A stretch of DNA of 64,000 nt from Allobosea sp. ASV33 (lineage in GTDB: Bacteria > Pseudomonadota > Alphaproteobacteria > Rhizobiales > Beijerinckiaceae), in contig NZ_JAELTI010000001.1 of the NCBI RefSeq assembly GCF_016428755.1, positions 89,778 to 153,777 of the forward strand, read 5' to 3'. Shown piece after piece: positions 43,125 to 52,787 of the stretch. Position numbers and translations under genes: made by a program. Under the pieces are notes generated by a model. The model had not been told where the DNA came from and searched no databases. It was given only the letters and a program-made list of their open reading frames with translations. Positions within the stretch are counted from its first letter, which is position 1; every line of letters starts with the position of its first letter.

Positions 43125-45554
43125 ATGACGCTGGCGCTGGTGCTGGGATCGGCATGCTGGGCAATCGTCCCTGCGCGCGGTGAAGACGCGCCGAGTCGAA
43201 GCCTGCATCTGGACGTTTTGCTCGACGGTCAGGCGATCGGCCTGATCGGCACATTCCGGCAAAATCAGCGTGGTGACATTCTTGCGGCCCGCAAGGAGCT
43301 TGAGGAGCTCGGGGTCAAGGTTCCAGGAAGCGTCAAGGTCGAGGACGAGGTGTCGCTTGGTGCGATTCCGGGCCTGAGCTTCGCCTATGACGAAGCCACG
43401 CAGCGGATCGATATCAAGCTGCCATCAGGTGGCCGGCTGCCCAAGACCTACGATGCGCAGCCTGCCAGCGCCCCGGGACCTGCCCCGGAGCGTAGCAGCA
43501 CGGGCGCGGTGCTCAACTACACGCTGTTCGGGGCGTCACAGGACAAGCAGTTCCGCGATTTCTGGCGCTATCCCACGCTTTCGGCGACAGTCGATGCAAG
43601 GCTTTTCAGCCCGGTCGGCGTGTTCTCGCAGACCGGTATCCTGAGCGATCAGTCGCTGGCCGGCGGCGCTGCGGAAGCTCTGCGCCTCGAGACGACATGG
43701 ACCTACTCGGACCCCGGCAGCCTGGTGACCTATCGCGCTGGCGATCTGATATCGAGCGGCTTGGCCTGGACCCGGCCCGTTCGCCTCGGCGGCTTGCAGG
43801 CCCAACGCAATTTCGGACTGCGCCCGGACCTGATCACGCTTCCGCTTCCCAGCGTCACCGGCTCGGCAGCTGTGCCCTCCACGGTCGACGTCCTGGTCAA
43901 CGGAACCAAGACCATCTCGCAGGATGTGGGCAGCGGGCCGTTCCGCATCACCAACATTCCCATTCTCACGGGCAATGGGAATGCCAGCGTCGTCGTCCGA
44001 GATGCTTCGGGGCGCCAGAGCGAAACGAGTCTGCCTTTCGTCGTTTCGAGCAATTTGCTTCGTCCCGGGCTCTTCGATTTTTCGGCAGAACTCGGCATGC
44101 CGCGCCTGCAATACGGCCTGCGCTCCAGCATCTATGACGAGGGCATCGCCGGATCGGCGAGCGGGCGCTACGGGGTGACCGACACGATGACGGTCGTCGC
44201 TCACGCCGAAGGGGCGCAGGGGCTGGGCATGAGCAGCGTGGGTGGGGTTTTCGGGCTCGGCCAGTATGGTGTGCTGACTGCGGCAGGCGCCGGGAGCTGG
44301 CGCGACGGGCAGCTCGGCGGCCAATCCTACCTCTCGTTCGAGACACAGGCTTGGGGCATCTCCTTAAAAGCTGCATCCCAGAGAACATTCGCTGCCTATC
44401 GGGACCTCGCCTCCGTCACCGGAGCCCCGTTCACCGGCCTGAGCAACGGCTTTGGCGACTACGTTGCCTCCGCAACATCTTCGGCACTGAGCGGGAGCAA
44501 CTGGGAGCGGATGCTTCTGCCGCCGCGCGCGCTCGACAGGATCTCAATCGGCCTGCCGGTACCGGCTCTCGGAGGAGCCGTCAGCCTCGGCTTCGCCCAT
44601 ATGAAGCCCGTGCTGGGCCGCTCCAACCGCATCATCAATGCGAGCTATACCCGACCGCTCTGGGGCGGGGGCTCCTTCTACGCGACCTTCTATACGGATT
44701 TGGCAGACCGTAATTCCGCAGGCGTTTTCGCTGGCCTATCCTTTCCGTTCGGCACGAACATCACCTCTTCGGCAGGCGCTAATCGCGTGGGATCACGTTG
44801 GTCGGTGGCCGCCGATGTCGTCAAGCCTGTCGACCAGGATATCGGCAGCGTCGGCTGGCGCATACGCGACGTGGAGGGGCAAGGCGATCAGAAGCGGCGC
44901 TCGGCTTCGATTGCCTATCGCGGCAGCGCGGGGCTGCTTGAGGCCGGCGTCACACAAGGCGCTACGGGTTTCTCGGGCACGCTACAGCTCGATGGCGCGG
45001 TCGCCATGGCTGGAGGCAGCGTCTTCGCCGCCAACCGGATCGACGATGCCTTCGCCGTGGCAAAGGTAGGAGCTCCCGATGTGGACGTGCTTTTCGAGAA
45101 CAGGGTGATTGGCAGAACCAACGCATCCGGCAATGCGCTCATCCCGACGCTGCGGTCCTATCAGCCGAACAAGATATCGATCGATCCGCGTGGTCTCCCG
45201 GTCGACGCTGTGTCGGAAACCACGGTCGAGATACGCGCTCCCTCCGATCGCGCCGGCGTGGTCGTCGATTTCGGCGTTCGATCGACGAGCAATTCGGCGA
45301 TCGTCATCCTTCAGGATGCCGCCGGCCGTCCGATCCAGGTCGGGGCGACAGGTGCCCTTCAGCCGGGCCTGAAGGGCACCAGCGCAGCCGCCCCAGAATT
45401 CACCGTCGGCTATGACGGCAGGGCCTTCATCGAGAACCTCGCCGCGGACAATGAGATCGTCGTGCAGCTGGGGACGGGGATTTGCAGAGCTCACTTTGCC
45501 TTTACACCACGAGCCAAAGCTCAGGTTTCGATCGGACCGGTGCGATGCAACTAG
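43125..45554 (+). CDS. Outer-membrane usher (CsuD/FimD-like)
   Basis: 809 residues taking the ATG at 43125, which gives a clean signal peptide ('LALVLGSACWAIVPARG'); an ATG at 43089 inside the chaperone gene is in frame. Domain order is an N-terminal chaperone-binding domain ('LHLDVLLDGQAIGLIGTFRQ'), a 24-strand barrel with plug ('VPSTVDVLVNGTKTISQDVG', 'GPFRITNIPILTGNGNASVV'), and the C-terminal domain with 'DVLFENRVIGRTNASGNALI'. It forms the assembly and export pore for the pilus. It overlaps the final SCPU gene. Confidence 0.93.
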   Translation: MTLALVLGSACWAIVPARGEDAPSRSLHLDVLLDGQAIGLIGTFRQNQRGDILAARKELEELGVKVPGSVKVEDEVSLGAIPGLSFAYDEATQRIDIKLPSGGRLPKTYDAQPASAPGPAPERSSTGAVLNYTLFGASQDKQFRDFWRYPTLSATVDARLFSPVGVFSQTGILSDQSLAGGAAEALRLETTWTYSDPGSLVTYRAGDLISSGLAWTRPVRLGGLQAQRNFGLRPDLITLPLPSVTGSAAVPSTVDVLVNGTKTISQDVGSGPFRITNIPILTGNGNASVVVRDASGRQSETSLPFVVSSNLLRPGLFDFSAELGMPRLQYGLRSSIYDEGIAGSASGRYGVTDTMTVVAHAEGAQGLGMSSVGGVFGLGQYGVLTAAGAGSWRDGQLGGQSYLSFETQAWGISLKAASQRTFAAYRDLASVTGAPFTGLSNGFGDYVASATSSALSGSNWERMLLPPRALDRISIGLPVPALGGAVSLGFAHMKPVLGRSNRIINASYTRPLWGGGSFYATFYTDLADRNSAGVFAGLSFPFGTNITSSAGANRVGSRWSVAADVVKPVDQDIGSVGWRIRDVEGQGDQKRRSASIAYRGSAGLLEAGVTQGATGFSGTLQLDGAVAMAGGSVFAANRIDDAFAVAKVGAPDVDVLFENRVIGRTNASGNALIPTLRSYQPNKISIDPRGLPVDAVSETTVEIRAPSDRAGVVVDFGVRSTSNSAIVILQDAAGRPIQVGATGALQPGLKGTSAAAPEFTVGYDGRAFIENLAADNEIVVQLGTGICRAHFAFTPRAKAQVSIGPVRCN

Positions 45555-46522
45555 TTCTCCGCCTTCTGACATTCTGCGTGTGGGCCGCGCTGCTAGGGGC
45601 CTCAGGCGTACTGGTCAGCGCGCCGGCAAAGGCACAATCCTGTTCGTTGAGCATCACCCCGCTAGTCTTCGGGAACATCGATGTCACCGCAAACGCCCAG
45701 GTGAACGCAACGGCGACGGCGACAGTCTCCTGCACCGGGTCGGCGCTTCTGCCGGTCGGGGTCTGCATTGAACTGGGGCCTGGAACCGGCGGCGGCACCA
45801 GCGCGGCGAACCGCGCGCTGGTGAACGGCGCCAATCTGCTGAACTACGGCTTGTTCTCCGACGCGGCTGCCAGTGTGCCATGGGGGTCAAGTGCCTGGCC
45901 TGCAGGGGGAGCTTCGGCAGTCGGCTTCAACCTGACCTTGTCCGGATCCGGCACCGGTAGCCGGAGCATCACGATTTTCGGTCGCATCTATAGCGGCCAG
46001 GCCACGGCGGCGCCCGTGCCCTATACCAGCACTTTCTCGGGAATCGACGCCCGGATCCGCTACGGGCTGCTGTCCTTTCTGCTCGGTTGCGATCTCTTGA
46101 CCGTGACGCAGTCGACGAGCTTTACGGTCAGCGCGAACGTGCCGGCGACCTGCAGGGTCACCACGAGTGATCTCAACTTCGGGTCCGTAGGCGTGCTGAG
46201 CGCGCCGCATGATGCCTTCACGAACCTGGCGCCGACTTGCACGAATGGCACCCCTTACCAGATCGGCCTCGATGGCGGATTGTCGGGAGCTGCGAACCCA
46301 ACCCTGAGGCGAATGACGAAGGGATCGGAAATCGTTACCTACGGGCTTTATCGCAATACCGCGCGCAGCCTGCCTTTCGGAAACACGCTCGGCGTCGACA
46401 CATTAGCAGGCATGGGCACGGGTCTGGCGCAGACGACCCTCGTCTACGGACGCGTGCCCGCCCAGGTCACGCCCTCGCCGGGTGCGTATACCGACACAAT
46501 TCAGGCAATTATAACCTATTGA
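45545..46522 (+). CDS. Two-domain SCPU protein, probable pilus tip subunit
   Basis: 325 residues from ATG 45545, overlapping the usher stop. After a signal peptide ('ALLGASGVLVSAPAKAQSCS') come two spore-coat-U domains: residues about 35-185 ('SITPLVFGNIDVTANAQVNA', 'ITIFGRIYSGQATAAPVPYT') and about 205-325 ('VPATCRVTTSDLNFGSVGVL', 'TTLVYGRVPAQVTPSPGAYT'). In Csu-type pili the two-domain CsuE-like subunit is the tip adhesin, so surface attachment is the likely role. Its 3' part is duplicated as a pseudogene at 3890-4251. A dead IS1182 lies 130 bp downstream. Confidence 0.88.
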   Translation: MQLVLRLLTFCVWAALLGASGVLVSAPAKAQSCSLSITPLVFGNIDVTANAQVNATATATVSCTGSALLPVGVCIELGPGTGGGTSAANRALVNGANLLNYGLFSDAAASVPWGSSAWPAGGASAVGFNLTLSGSGTGSRSITIFGRIYSGQATAAPVPYTSTFSGIDARIRYGLLSFLLGCDLLTVTQSTSFTVSANVPATCRVTTSDLNFGSVGVLSAPHDAFTNLAPTCTNGTPYQIGLDGGLSGAANPTLRRMTKGSEIVTYGLYRNTARSLPFGNTLGVDTLAGMGTGLAQTTLVYGRVPAQVTPSPGAYTDTIQAIITY

Positions 46523-46654
46523 ATGCCGAAGGTTGCTTCAAGAAAACTCTCCAAGACATCGGATTCTAACGTAGTCGTTCGCATGTCCTGTTTATCTCGA
46601 TGGCATATTTCCCGGAAAAGCTGAGACAGGAAGTGGACTGCTTTCGTGCTGCGC
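46168..46654. repeat. Long direct repeat, copy B (partner 3890-4384)
   Basis: Same orientation as copy A. It covers the last domain of the intact two-domain pilin gene plus about 130 bp after its stop, and ends at the first base of the IS1182 element. Confidence 0.9.
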
Positions 46655-48190
46655 CGATACCGTTGAAAAAGTCGGTGTGCGAGTGAGGCGTTCGCGAACT
46701 CGATTTGCCTGCGGGCGCGTTCGCCCTTCACGCGGCCCTCATCTGCGGTCCGTTGGGCAGGAGCTTGGCGAGCTTCCTGAGGTTCTGGGCTGCTGCTGCG
46801 AGGTGGAACTCGTCGCTGGCGCCATTGAGGCCGCGTAGTCGTAGCCGGTCGAGCCGCAGGATGCGCTTGAGATGGGCGAAGAGCATCTCGACCTTCTTCC
46901 GCTCTCGCCGCGAGACGACGTAGGCGTCGGTCTGTGCGATGTCTCTGGCCATGTCGCGGGAGCCCTCGTGGATCGAGCGCAGGATTTTTGCGGGCCGGCG
47001 TGTTGCGGCAGCACCGCGGCTTCAGCGAGCAGGCGTCGCAGGCAAATTTGCTGGCGTGATAGCGCATCAGGCCGTTCTCATCGACGAGCAGGCGCTCGGT
47101 TCGATAGACCTTCTGGCGCTGCCTCAGCTCCTTCCCGCCCGGGCAGATGTAGAGATCGCGGGCGTGATCATAGGCGAAGTCGGAGCGGCTGAAGGTGCCG
47201 TCGCTGCGCTGGGATTTGTCGAAGACTGGGATATGTGGCTCGATCCCGCGCCCGTGCACCAGCCAGGCGAGGTTCTCGGCCGAGCCGTAGGCGCTATCGG
47301 CGGCGAGCCTGGCTGGCCAGAAGCCGAAGCGCTCCTGCGTCCGGTCGATCATGGTGCGGGCTGAGCCGACCTCGGCCTGGCGGATGGCGCGGCTGGCCTC
47401 GACATCGACGATGACGGCATGGTCGAGATCGATCAGATAGTTGGTGGCGTAGGCGAAGAAGGCATGGCCCTTCAGGGCTCCGGTCCATTGCGCCGCCGGA
47501 TCGGAGCGCGAGACGAACTTCGGCTTCGCCTCGCTGGCCGCACCCCAGGCGGCTTCATCGAGCGTATCCAGATACTCGCGGACCGAGCGACGTGTCCGGG
47601 CGAGATCGTTCTAGTCGACGATCTCCGAAGCTTCGGCCGAGCACTGCTTGTTGGCGTCCGCCCTGATCAGGCTGGCATCGACCGCGAAGCCCTCGCCGCC
47701 GACGAGACCCTCCGCGATGCAGCGCCGGACGGTCGTCTCGAACAGCTCGCGCAGGAGGTTGCTCTCACGGAAGCGGCCATGCCGGTTCTTCGAGAAGGTC
47801 GAGTGATCCGGGACGTCGCCTTAGAGCCCGAGCCGGCAGAACCCGCGATAGGCGAGGTTCAGATGCACCTCCTCGCGCAGGCGCCGCTCCGAGCGGATGC
47901 CAAAGCAATAGCCGATGAGCAGCATCCGGATCATCAACTCCGGATCGATCGAGGGACGCCCTATCTCGCTGTAGAATGGTCGCAGATGCGCGCGGATATC
48001 GGAGAGATCGACGAACCGATCGATGGAGCGGACCCAATGATCGGCCGGGACGTGCCGCTCCAGGCTGAACTCGTAGAACAACGCCTCCTGCGCCACCTGC
48101 CGTTCGCCCATCATCGCGCCGCCCTCCGCTCAGGGAAGACTGAATCAGGACTTCACGTCCCCAGCAATGCCGACTTTTTCAACGACATCG
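46655..48190 (-). mobile_element. IS1182-family insertion sequence, inactive
   Basis: About 1.54 kb. The terminal inverted repeats are CGATACCGTTGAAAAAGTCG at the left and the complement of CGATGTCGTTGAAAAAGTCG at the right, differing at two of the first 20 positions. The single transposase gene on the reverse strand is broken (see 46728-48114). I cannot define a target duplication. Confidence 0.85.
46728..48114 (-). pseudogene. IS1182 transposase with two stops and a frameshift
   Basis: The reverse frame starts 'MMGERQVAQEALFYEFSLER' and 'VPADHWVRSIDRFVDLSDIR', the DUF772-type N-terminus of IS1182 transposases. It meets TAA at 47821, continues 'VPDHSTFSKNRHGRFRE' and 'GEGFAVDASLIRADANK', meets TAG near 47614, and continues through 'LDHAVIVDVEASRAIRQAEV' and 'FACDACSLKPRCC' (zinc-binding cysteines). 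A frameshift near 46990 then leads to 'VEMLFAHLKRILRLDRLRLR' at the C-terminus. Each lesion alone would inactivate it. Confidence 0.88.
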
Positions 48191-48227
48191 ACCCATAACG
48201 GACATCGGCCAGGTAAGCCTTGCAAAC

Positions 48228-48593
48228 TCACAGTTCCGGAAATTTGATATCCCTCTGACTGTGGGTGGTGACGCCTTCTGGATCGGGTCGCGCGCCGCAC
48301 TTCTTGTGTACGAGGCGGCGTGCGATGTCGTCGAGGCGGTCGCTGTCCATGACGCCGGGAAGCAAGCCCCACGGAATGTAGAAGAGGCACTGTAGCCCGG
48401 CGCGATCTTTTGCACCTTTTCGCACGATCTTTTGCATTTTACAGCGATTAAGCGGGAATTGGCGGGGGCGGCTAACGTCCGCAAACGACCCAAGCCGGAT
48501 CTCGCCGTTATAGGACGTGCACATCTCCCGACACAGGATGCCCGACCCGCTGGTCAGGGTCTTCAACGCCGGGACCCAAACTGCACCGGCCAT
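48228..48593 (-). CDS. Doubtful hypothetical protein
   Basis: The reverse frame of 121 residues includes 'SYNGEIRLGSFADVSRPRQF' and 'LFYIPWGLLPGVMDSDRLDD'. Composition is protein-like but the start context is poor. A separate reverse frame just upstream ('EEQWSLYRPDGFFFTYLTDG') may be the other half of a broken gene. No family recognised. Confidence 0.3.
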   Translation of the reverse strand: MAGAVWVPALKTLTSGSGILCREMCTSYNGEIRLGSFADVSRPRQFPLNRCKMQKIVRKGAKDRAGLQCLFYIPWGLLPGVMDSDRLDDIARRLVHKKCGARPDPEGVTTHSQRDIKFPEL

Positions 48594-49068
48594 CGGTTAG
48601 GTAGGTGAAAAAGAAGCCGTCGGGGCGGTATAGCGACCATTGTTCCTCGTTGCCGGATGCATACTGATACCCCGAAGTCAGAGCAGCCACTCGCGGTCGT
48701 TTTGCGTCGTTGGCCAGCGCCCGCTGTTGGGCAATACCTTGAGACGGCTCACGCACAGGCGCGAACGCAGAGCGTCAATAGCTGCCCTTGGAGCCTTGCC
48801 TGGACCCTGACATTCTTCTGAGCCCTCCAAACTGGACCGCTGTGAGCTGGGGCGCATGCGTTGTTTCCCGTGCGCGTGGGAGTTGGTCGTACAGCTGAAA
48901 GATGCGGCTCGACGCCGACTGCCGCGGACGAGACTGCGGCTGAAATGCGTCGTGTCCGGACACGGCGGATCTATGAGCGGGACCGACGGGATCGCGATGC
49001 GGTCCCTGTGACGGCGGAAGGGTACGACGAGCCGCGCGACCCGAGCGATGATGAGGGGCCGGACTGCC
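48594..49068. other. No gene called
   Basis: Between the doubtful reverse frame and the response regulator stop. Apart from the short frame noted at 48508-48756 no coding signature is seen. Confidence 0.4.
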
Positions 49069-49845
49069 TCAGACAATGCCTATCGGCCTGACCAGTCTGA
49101 CGCCCGCGCCGTGAACAACTTGCAAGGGAGATTCCATTCCTGCCGTTTTTAGCTTGGAGCGCAGGCGCGCCAGAAGTGCGTCGAAACGCCGGCTTTCGGG
49201 GTCGATCCGGGCGTGGCCGAACAGGCCCATGATCAGATCCCGCGAAACCGTCTCGTCCGGACGCGCCGCCAGATGCTCGAGCAGGACCACCTCCCGAACT
49301 GAAAGCTTCACCGATCTGGTGTCCGGAGAACACAGCGTTTGCGTCTGCCGATCGAGGCGCCAAGCTGTACCTTCAGGCGCCGCGATGGCGGCGCCCCCTC
49401 GTGCGTTTGCGGTTTCGTCCGATCGTCGGCGCATACGTCGTCCGAGATTGAGGATCGCCAACGCGAGCTCCTCGGTGTCGACGGGCTTGGTGAGATAGAG
49501 GTCGGCCCCTTCGGCATAGCCGCGCACGCGATCTTCGCGCCCAGTGCGCGCGGTCAACAAAATGATGCCCATCTCCGGCTGCGCAGCCAGGTCCCTGGCC
49601 AGTTCGAACCCGCTGACGTCCGGCAGGTTGACGTCCAGGACCGCGATGTCATAGCGCTCATTCCGCAGCGCCTTATAGAAAGCGATGCCGGACGGCGCCT
49701 CCGTTACGCGCAGGTTTCGCAGTCTTAGGTAGTCGGCGAGGCTCTGACGGAGATCGTGATCATCCTCCACGAGAATGATTTTGAAATCTTGCGAGACCTC
49801 CTGCGTAGTACCTTCCGGGCCGACCATCGCTTCCGCCATCATCAT
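49069..49845 (-). CDS. OmpR/PhoB-type response regulator
   Basis: 258 residues with the start taken at 49845 behind GGAG; ATGs at 49860 and 49827 are alternatives. The receiver domain shows 'KIILVEDDHDLRQSLADYLR' (acidic pair), 'IAVLDVNLPDVSGFELA' (phospho-acceptor Asp), 'GIILLTARTG' and 'ADLYLTKPVD' (Lys). A linker leads to a winged-helix Trans_reg_C domain ('LEHLAARPDETVSRDLIMGL', 'DPESRRFDALLARLRSKLK'). It is divergent from a histidine kinase gene, its likely partner. It is a candidate regulator of the peptide export cluster that follows the kinase. Confidence 0.92.
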   Translation of the reverse strand: MMMAEAMVGPEGTTQEVSQDFKIILVEDDHDLRQSLADYLRLRNLRVTEAPSGIAFYKALRNERYDIAVLDVNLPDVSGFELARDLAAQPEMGIILLTARTGREDRVRGYAEGADLYLTKPVDTEELALAILNLGRRMRRRSDETANARGGAAIAAPEGTAWRLDRQTQTLCSPDTRSVKLSVREVVLLEHLAARPDETVSRDLIMGLFGHARIDPESRRFDALLARLRSKLKTAGMESPLQVVHGAGVRLVRPIGIV

Positions 49846-49986
49846 GTGCACGCACTCCATCGCGACGAGATTCCGTTGACGCCTCCGCCCCGATTCGCGT
49901 CCGACGAAGCAGTACCGCAAGGTGCAAACCTTGATGCTGCCGCGGCCTTCCGAACGCAACACAGCCAGCTCCGGCTTTGTTTCGCC

Positions 49987-51990
49987 ATGCTGGCGGCACT
50001 GTTCGTCTTCGGCAGCATGCATCTGGCCTGGGCGGCTGAACCTCGTCCCGTATCCGCGTCCCTACCCGCACTGAACGGCACGATTTCCGTCCTGTCCGAT
50101 CCCGCTTCGACACTGTCGCTGGCGGGGGTACTCGATCCGACCAAGCAGGCCGAGTTTCGACCGATCCGGGGGGCGAGTGTCAACTTCGGCTTCATCCAGA
50201 CCCCCGTCTGGATCCGGCTGGAATTGCCCGGCCGGATGTCCGGGGAGGCGATCCTCTCGCTCTCGCCGAACTTTCTCGACCATGTCGACATCTACACGGC
50301 CGCGCCGGACGCCCCACTCTCTGCCGAGCGGTTTACCCGGCACGAGATGGGAGACCGCCGCCCGCTGCCGCGGGACGGCATTTCAGCGCTCGACTATGCG
50401 GTTCGTCTCGATTTTGCCGAGGGCGCGACGACGCGCGTCTTCATTCGTATCTTGAACAACAATACGGCGACCTATCTGCAACTGCAGCTGGGTTCGGCCG
50501 AGGATCACGCCGCCAGGGTCGCCATGAACGCGAGCCTGTATGGTGCGTGGCTCGGCGGCATGGGCGTTCTGCTGGTGACGCAGCTCGTCTTCTTCTTCTT
50601 CGACAGGAAGTCGCAGTATCCGCTGCTGGCGATCAGCACGCTCGGCATCATGCTGATCTATATGGGCAATCTCGGCTATAGCCGGCTTTATCTCTTCCCC
50701 GACAACGGCGCCGCCAACGACGCCTTTCTCGGCTTCAATGCCTGGGCCGGCCTTACGGCCAGCGCGATCGCCTACATGCACATCCTCGATCTGCGCCGTC
50801 GGGCGCCGCTTGTGCATCGCCTGTATCAGGGAGCTGCTCTCGCCGGGCTTGTGGGCGTGGGCTTCGCCTTCGCCGGCAAGAACATGATCTTCGGGCCGAT
50901 CGGTTCAGTGCTGGTTATTGTCATGGCCTGTGTGAACATGGTGCAGGGTGTGCGGCAATGGAGCGAGGAAGGAGCTGCAAGCCGGCTCAGGGGCGCGGCC
51001 TTCGCGGCGCTTTGCCTCGGTGCCTTCCTCACGATGGCGCAGCGCCTCGGGAGTGAATGGCTTCCGCATTGGACCGTCCACAGCTACGGGATCGCCGGCC
51101 TCTTTCTGACGATCCTGTTGACGGGGGCTCTGGCGGTGCGGCTTCGGGATGCGGAGGCGCTGACCAAGCGGATGAAGGACGAGGCGCTGCGGCATGCGCA
51201 GCTCGCGGAAAACATCGCCTCTGGCCTTGTCGAGGAGAGGACGCGCGAGCTGGTCGACGCCAGACGTATCGCCGAGGAGGCGCTACGCCTCGAAAAGCAG
51301 TCCCAGCTCCAGCAGGTCCGCTTCCTCGAAGTGGTTTCGCACCAGTACAGGACGCCGCTCGCCGCCATCCGCTCGAGCATCGACAGTATCGAGCTCGGCC
51401 TGCCGCGGAACGACGGCGCCAACCGCGGCCGAATCGAGCGCATCCGCAGAGCTATCGCGCGGCTCGTCGAGATGCTGGAGATCAATCTCGCCCGCAGCCG
51501 GGTGCAGGGACCGTCCTTCCGTCCCCGGATCGTCCGCACCAATGCCGGCGCCCTCATTGCCGCCGCGCATCAGCGCGCCTGCGACCTGCTCAGCGGCCCG
51601 ACGATCAGACTGTTGCTCGAGCCGCGGGCCGCGCAGGCGTCGATCGCCGCCGATGAGGGCATGATGGAGCTCGTGGTCGTCAATCTGCTGGAAAACGCCG
51701 TCAAATTCACCGCATTGAAAGGCAGCGAGCCGATCGAGCTCGCCTTGGCCATGGCGGGAGATGAAGTGACCATCACAGTCACGGATCGCGGCTGTGGCAT
51801 CCCGGCCTCCGAGCTTCCCGGGGCCTTCGCTCTGGGAGCTCGCGGGCGCCATTCGGAGGCCGTCGAAGGATCTGGCCTCGGCCTCTTCCTCGTGAAGAAG
51901 ATCGTCACCGCCCATGACGGCCGGGTTTCGATCGAGAGTCGCGAAGGCGAAGGAACGACGGTGCGGATCAACCTGCCGACCGCGTCCTGA
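49987..51990 (+). CDS. 7TM-DISM histidine kinase
   Basis: 667 residues if it starts at 49987 with signal peptide 'MLAALFVFGSMHLAWAAEP'; the frame is open further upstream. A periplasmic 7TMR-DISMED2-like sensor domain (about 30-165, 'GFIQTPVWIRLELPGRMSG') precedes a seven-helix 7TMR-DISM region (about 180-390). A coiled coil then leads to the HisKA H-box 'FLEVVSHQYRTPLAAIRSS' and HATPase boxes 'NLLENAVKFTA', 'DRGCGIP' and 'GSGLGLFLVKKI'. DISM sensors usually detect carbohydrates or envelope signals. It pairs with the divergent response regulator and lies upstream of the secreted-peptide cluster. Confidence 0.92.
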   Translation: MLAALFVFGSMHLAWAAEPRPVSASLPALNGTISVLSDPASTLSLAGVLDPTKQAEFRPIRGASVNFGFIQTPVWIRLELPGRMSGEAILSLSPNFLDHVDIYTAAPDAPLSAERFTRHEMGDRRPLPRDGISALDYAVRLDFAEGATTRVFIRILNNNTATYLQLQLGSAEDHAARVAMNASLYGAWLGGMGVLLVTQLVFFFFDRKSQYPLLAISTLGIMLIYMGNLGYSRLYLFPDNGAANDAFLGFNAWAGLTASAIAYMHILDLRRRAPLVHRLYQGAALAGLVGVGFAFAGKNMIFGPIGSVLVIVMACVNMVQGVRQWSEEGAASRLRGAAFAALCLGAFLTMAQRLGSEWLPHWTVHSYGIAGLFLTILLTGALAVRLRDAEALTKRMKDEALRHAQLAENIASGLVEERTRELVDARRIAEEALRLEKQSQLQQVRFLEVVSHQYRTPLAAIRSSIDSIELGLPRNDGANRGRIERIRRAIARLVEMLEINLARSRVQGPSFRPRIVRTNAGALIAAAHQRACDLLSGPTIRLLLEPRAAQASIAADEGMMELVVVNLLENAVKFTALKGSEPIELALAMAGDEVTITVTDRGCGIPASELPGAFALGARGRHSEAVEGSGLGLFLVKKIVTAHDGRVSIESREGEGTTVRINLPTAS

Positions 51991-52098
51991 CCAGGCATCG
52001 ATCCGAAAGACGGGCGCGACGAAGTCGCTCCATCGATGTGCCAAAATTGACACATTTATTGCTTGCCTTCAAAAAACAACGCGCAGTCGAGGCAATTC

Positions 52099-52133
52099 GT
52101 TACATCGCGTTACAACTCGAAAGACCCGTTACA
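52099..52133. promoter_or_regulatory. Three GTTACA direct repeats, probable response-regulator site
   Basis: CGTTACA occurs at 52098, 52108 and 52127, all in the same orientation. The first two are one helical turn (10 bp) apart and the third about two turns on. Tandem hexamers at helical spacing are how OmpR-family regulators bind. An OmpR-type regulator lies 2.3 kb away; the link is inference. Confidence 0.5.
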
Positions 52134-52340
52134 ATTTCGAGTATTGATCGCGATGGACGTCCGTAGCAAGCGTCATCTCTCCATCGAGCATGATGGAACA
52201 TGCGGGCTTGAGATACGACAACGTGCCGTCTGAGGGTATGGCTCTGGCTCGAAGGTGAGTTGAAGCCCGTGCGGCGTTAGTTGTTTTCGCCTTGTCTTTC
52301 GGGGTGCCCGGCTTGCTAAATTGCCGCCCCCGACACCGTC

Positions 52341-52460
52341 TTCGTAAGTATTATCAATTTTCTATAAATATATATTTCTCGCATATCTGATTTTCTAACG
52401 TAAAATTCAGTGCCATTTTTCGGAATTAATAATTTCGAAATAGATTTCCTCTATAAATCC
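52341..52460. promoter_or_regulatory. AT-rich block
   Basis: About 120 bp dominated by A and T ('TATAAATATATATTTCTC', 'GGAATTAATAATTTCG') in a GC-rich window. A likely promoter or nucleoid-protein binding zone for the downstream operon. No unambiguous -35/-10 pair chosen. Confidence 0.5.
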
Positions 52461-52787
52461 ACTCGATCAGGGCGGCATTGCCCCGATGAATCGCGTGGGA
52501 CATCGAATGGCCGGCTGGAATTACGATTCATTCGACGATATGCGGCCGATGACGCTTCAAATTCGGATCGTCGCTATCCATCGAAATGCGGCTGCGACGG
52601 TCGTTCCGGCGGCGATCGCGACCGGAACCATATTGGCGGGCGCAGCGGTCATCGTGGGGGCAGAGGCGCCACGATCGCTGACGCGGCCGATTTGATTTCC
52701 GACGCGGTGTCCTGATCCCGCGCGGGCCAAAGGCGCCAGCCTCATCTTAAACCCGAACACGCAGCAACCAAGCCGGAGACTCGATCG

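Larger units (their letters stand above)
51991..52787. promoter_or_regulatory. Long regulatory region ahead of the peptide cluster
   Basis: About 800 bp without a convincing gene. It contains three GTTACA repeats (52099-52133) and a 120-bp strongly AT-rich block (52341-52460). A frame at 52486-52695 contains a Gly/Ala hydrophobic stretch but lacks the leader motif. An untranslated leader of this length is unusual for an ordinary operon. Confidence 0.55.

Noticed and set aside
52047..52075. TTGACA box as a sigma-70 promoter
   Set aside because: The hexamer is perfect, but at 17-bp spacing the -10 would be CAAAAA. I could not justify it as a promoter.
52486..52695. A further bacteriocin-like precursor with a Gly/Ala hydrophobic stretch
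   Set aside because: It lacks the acidic leader motif and a ribosome binding site, and lies inside the long regulatory region.
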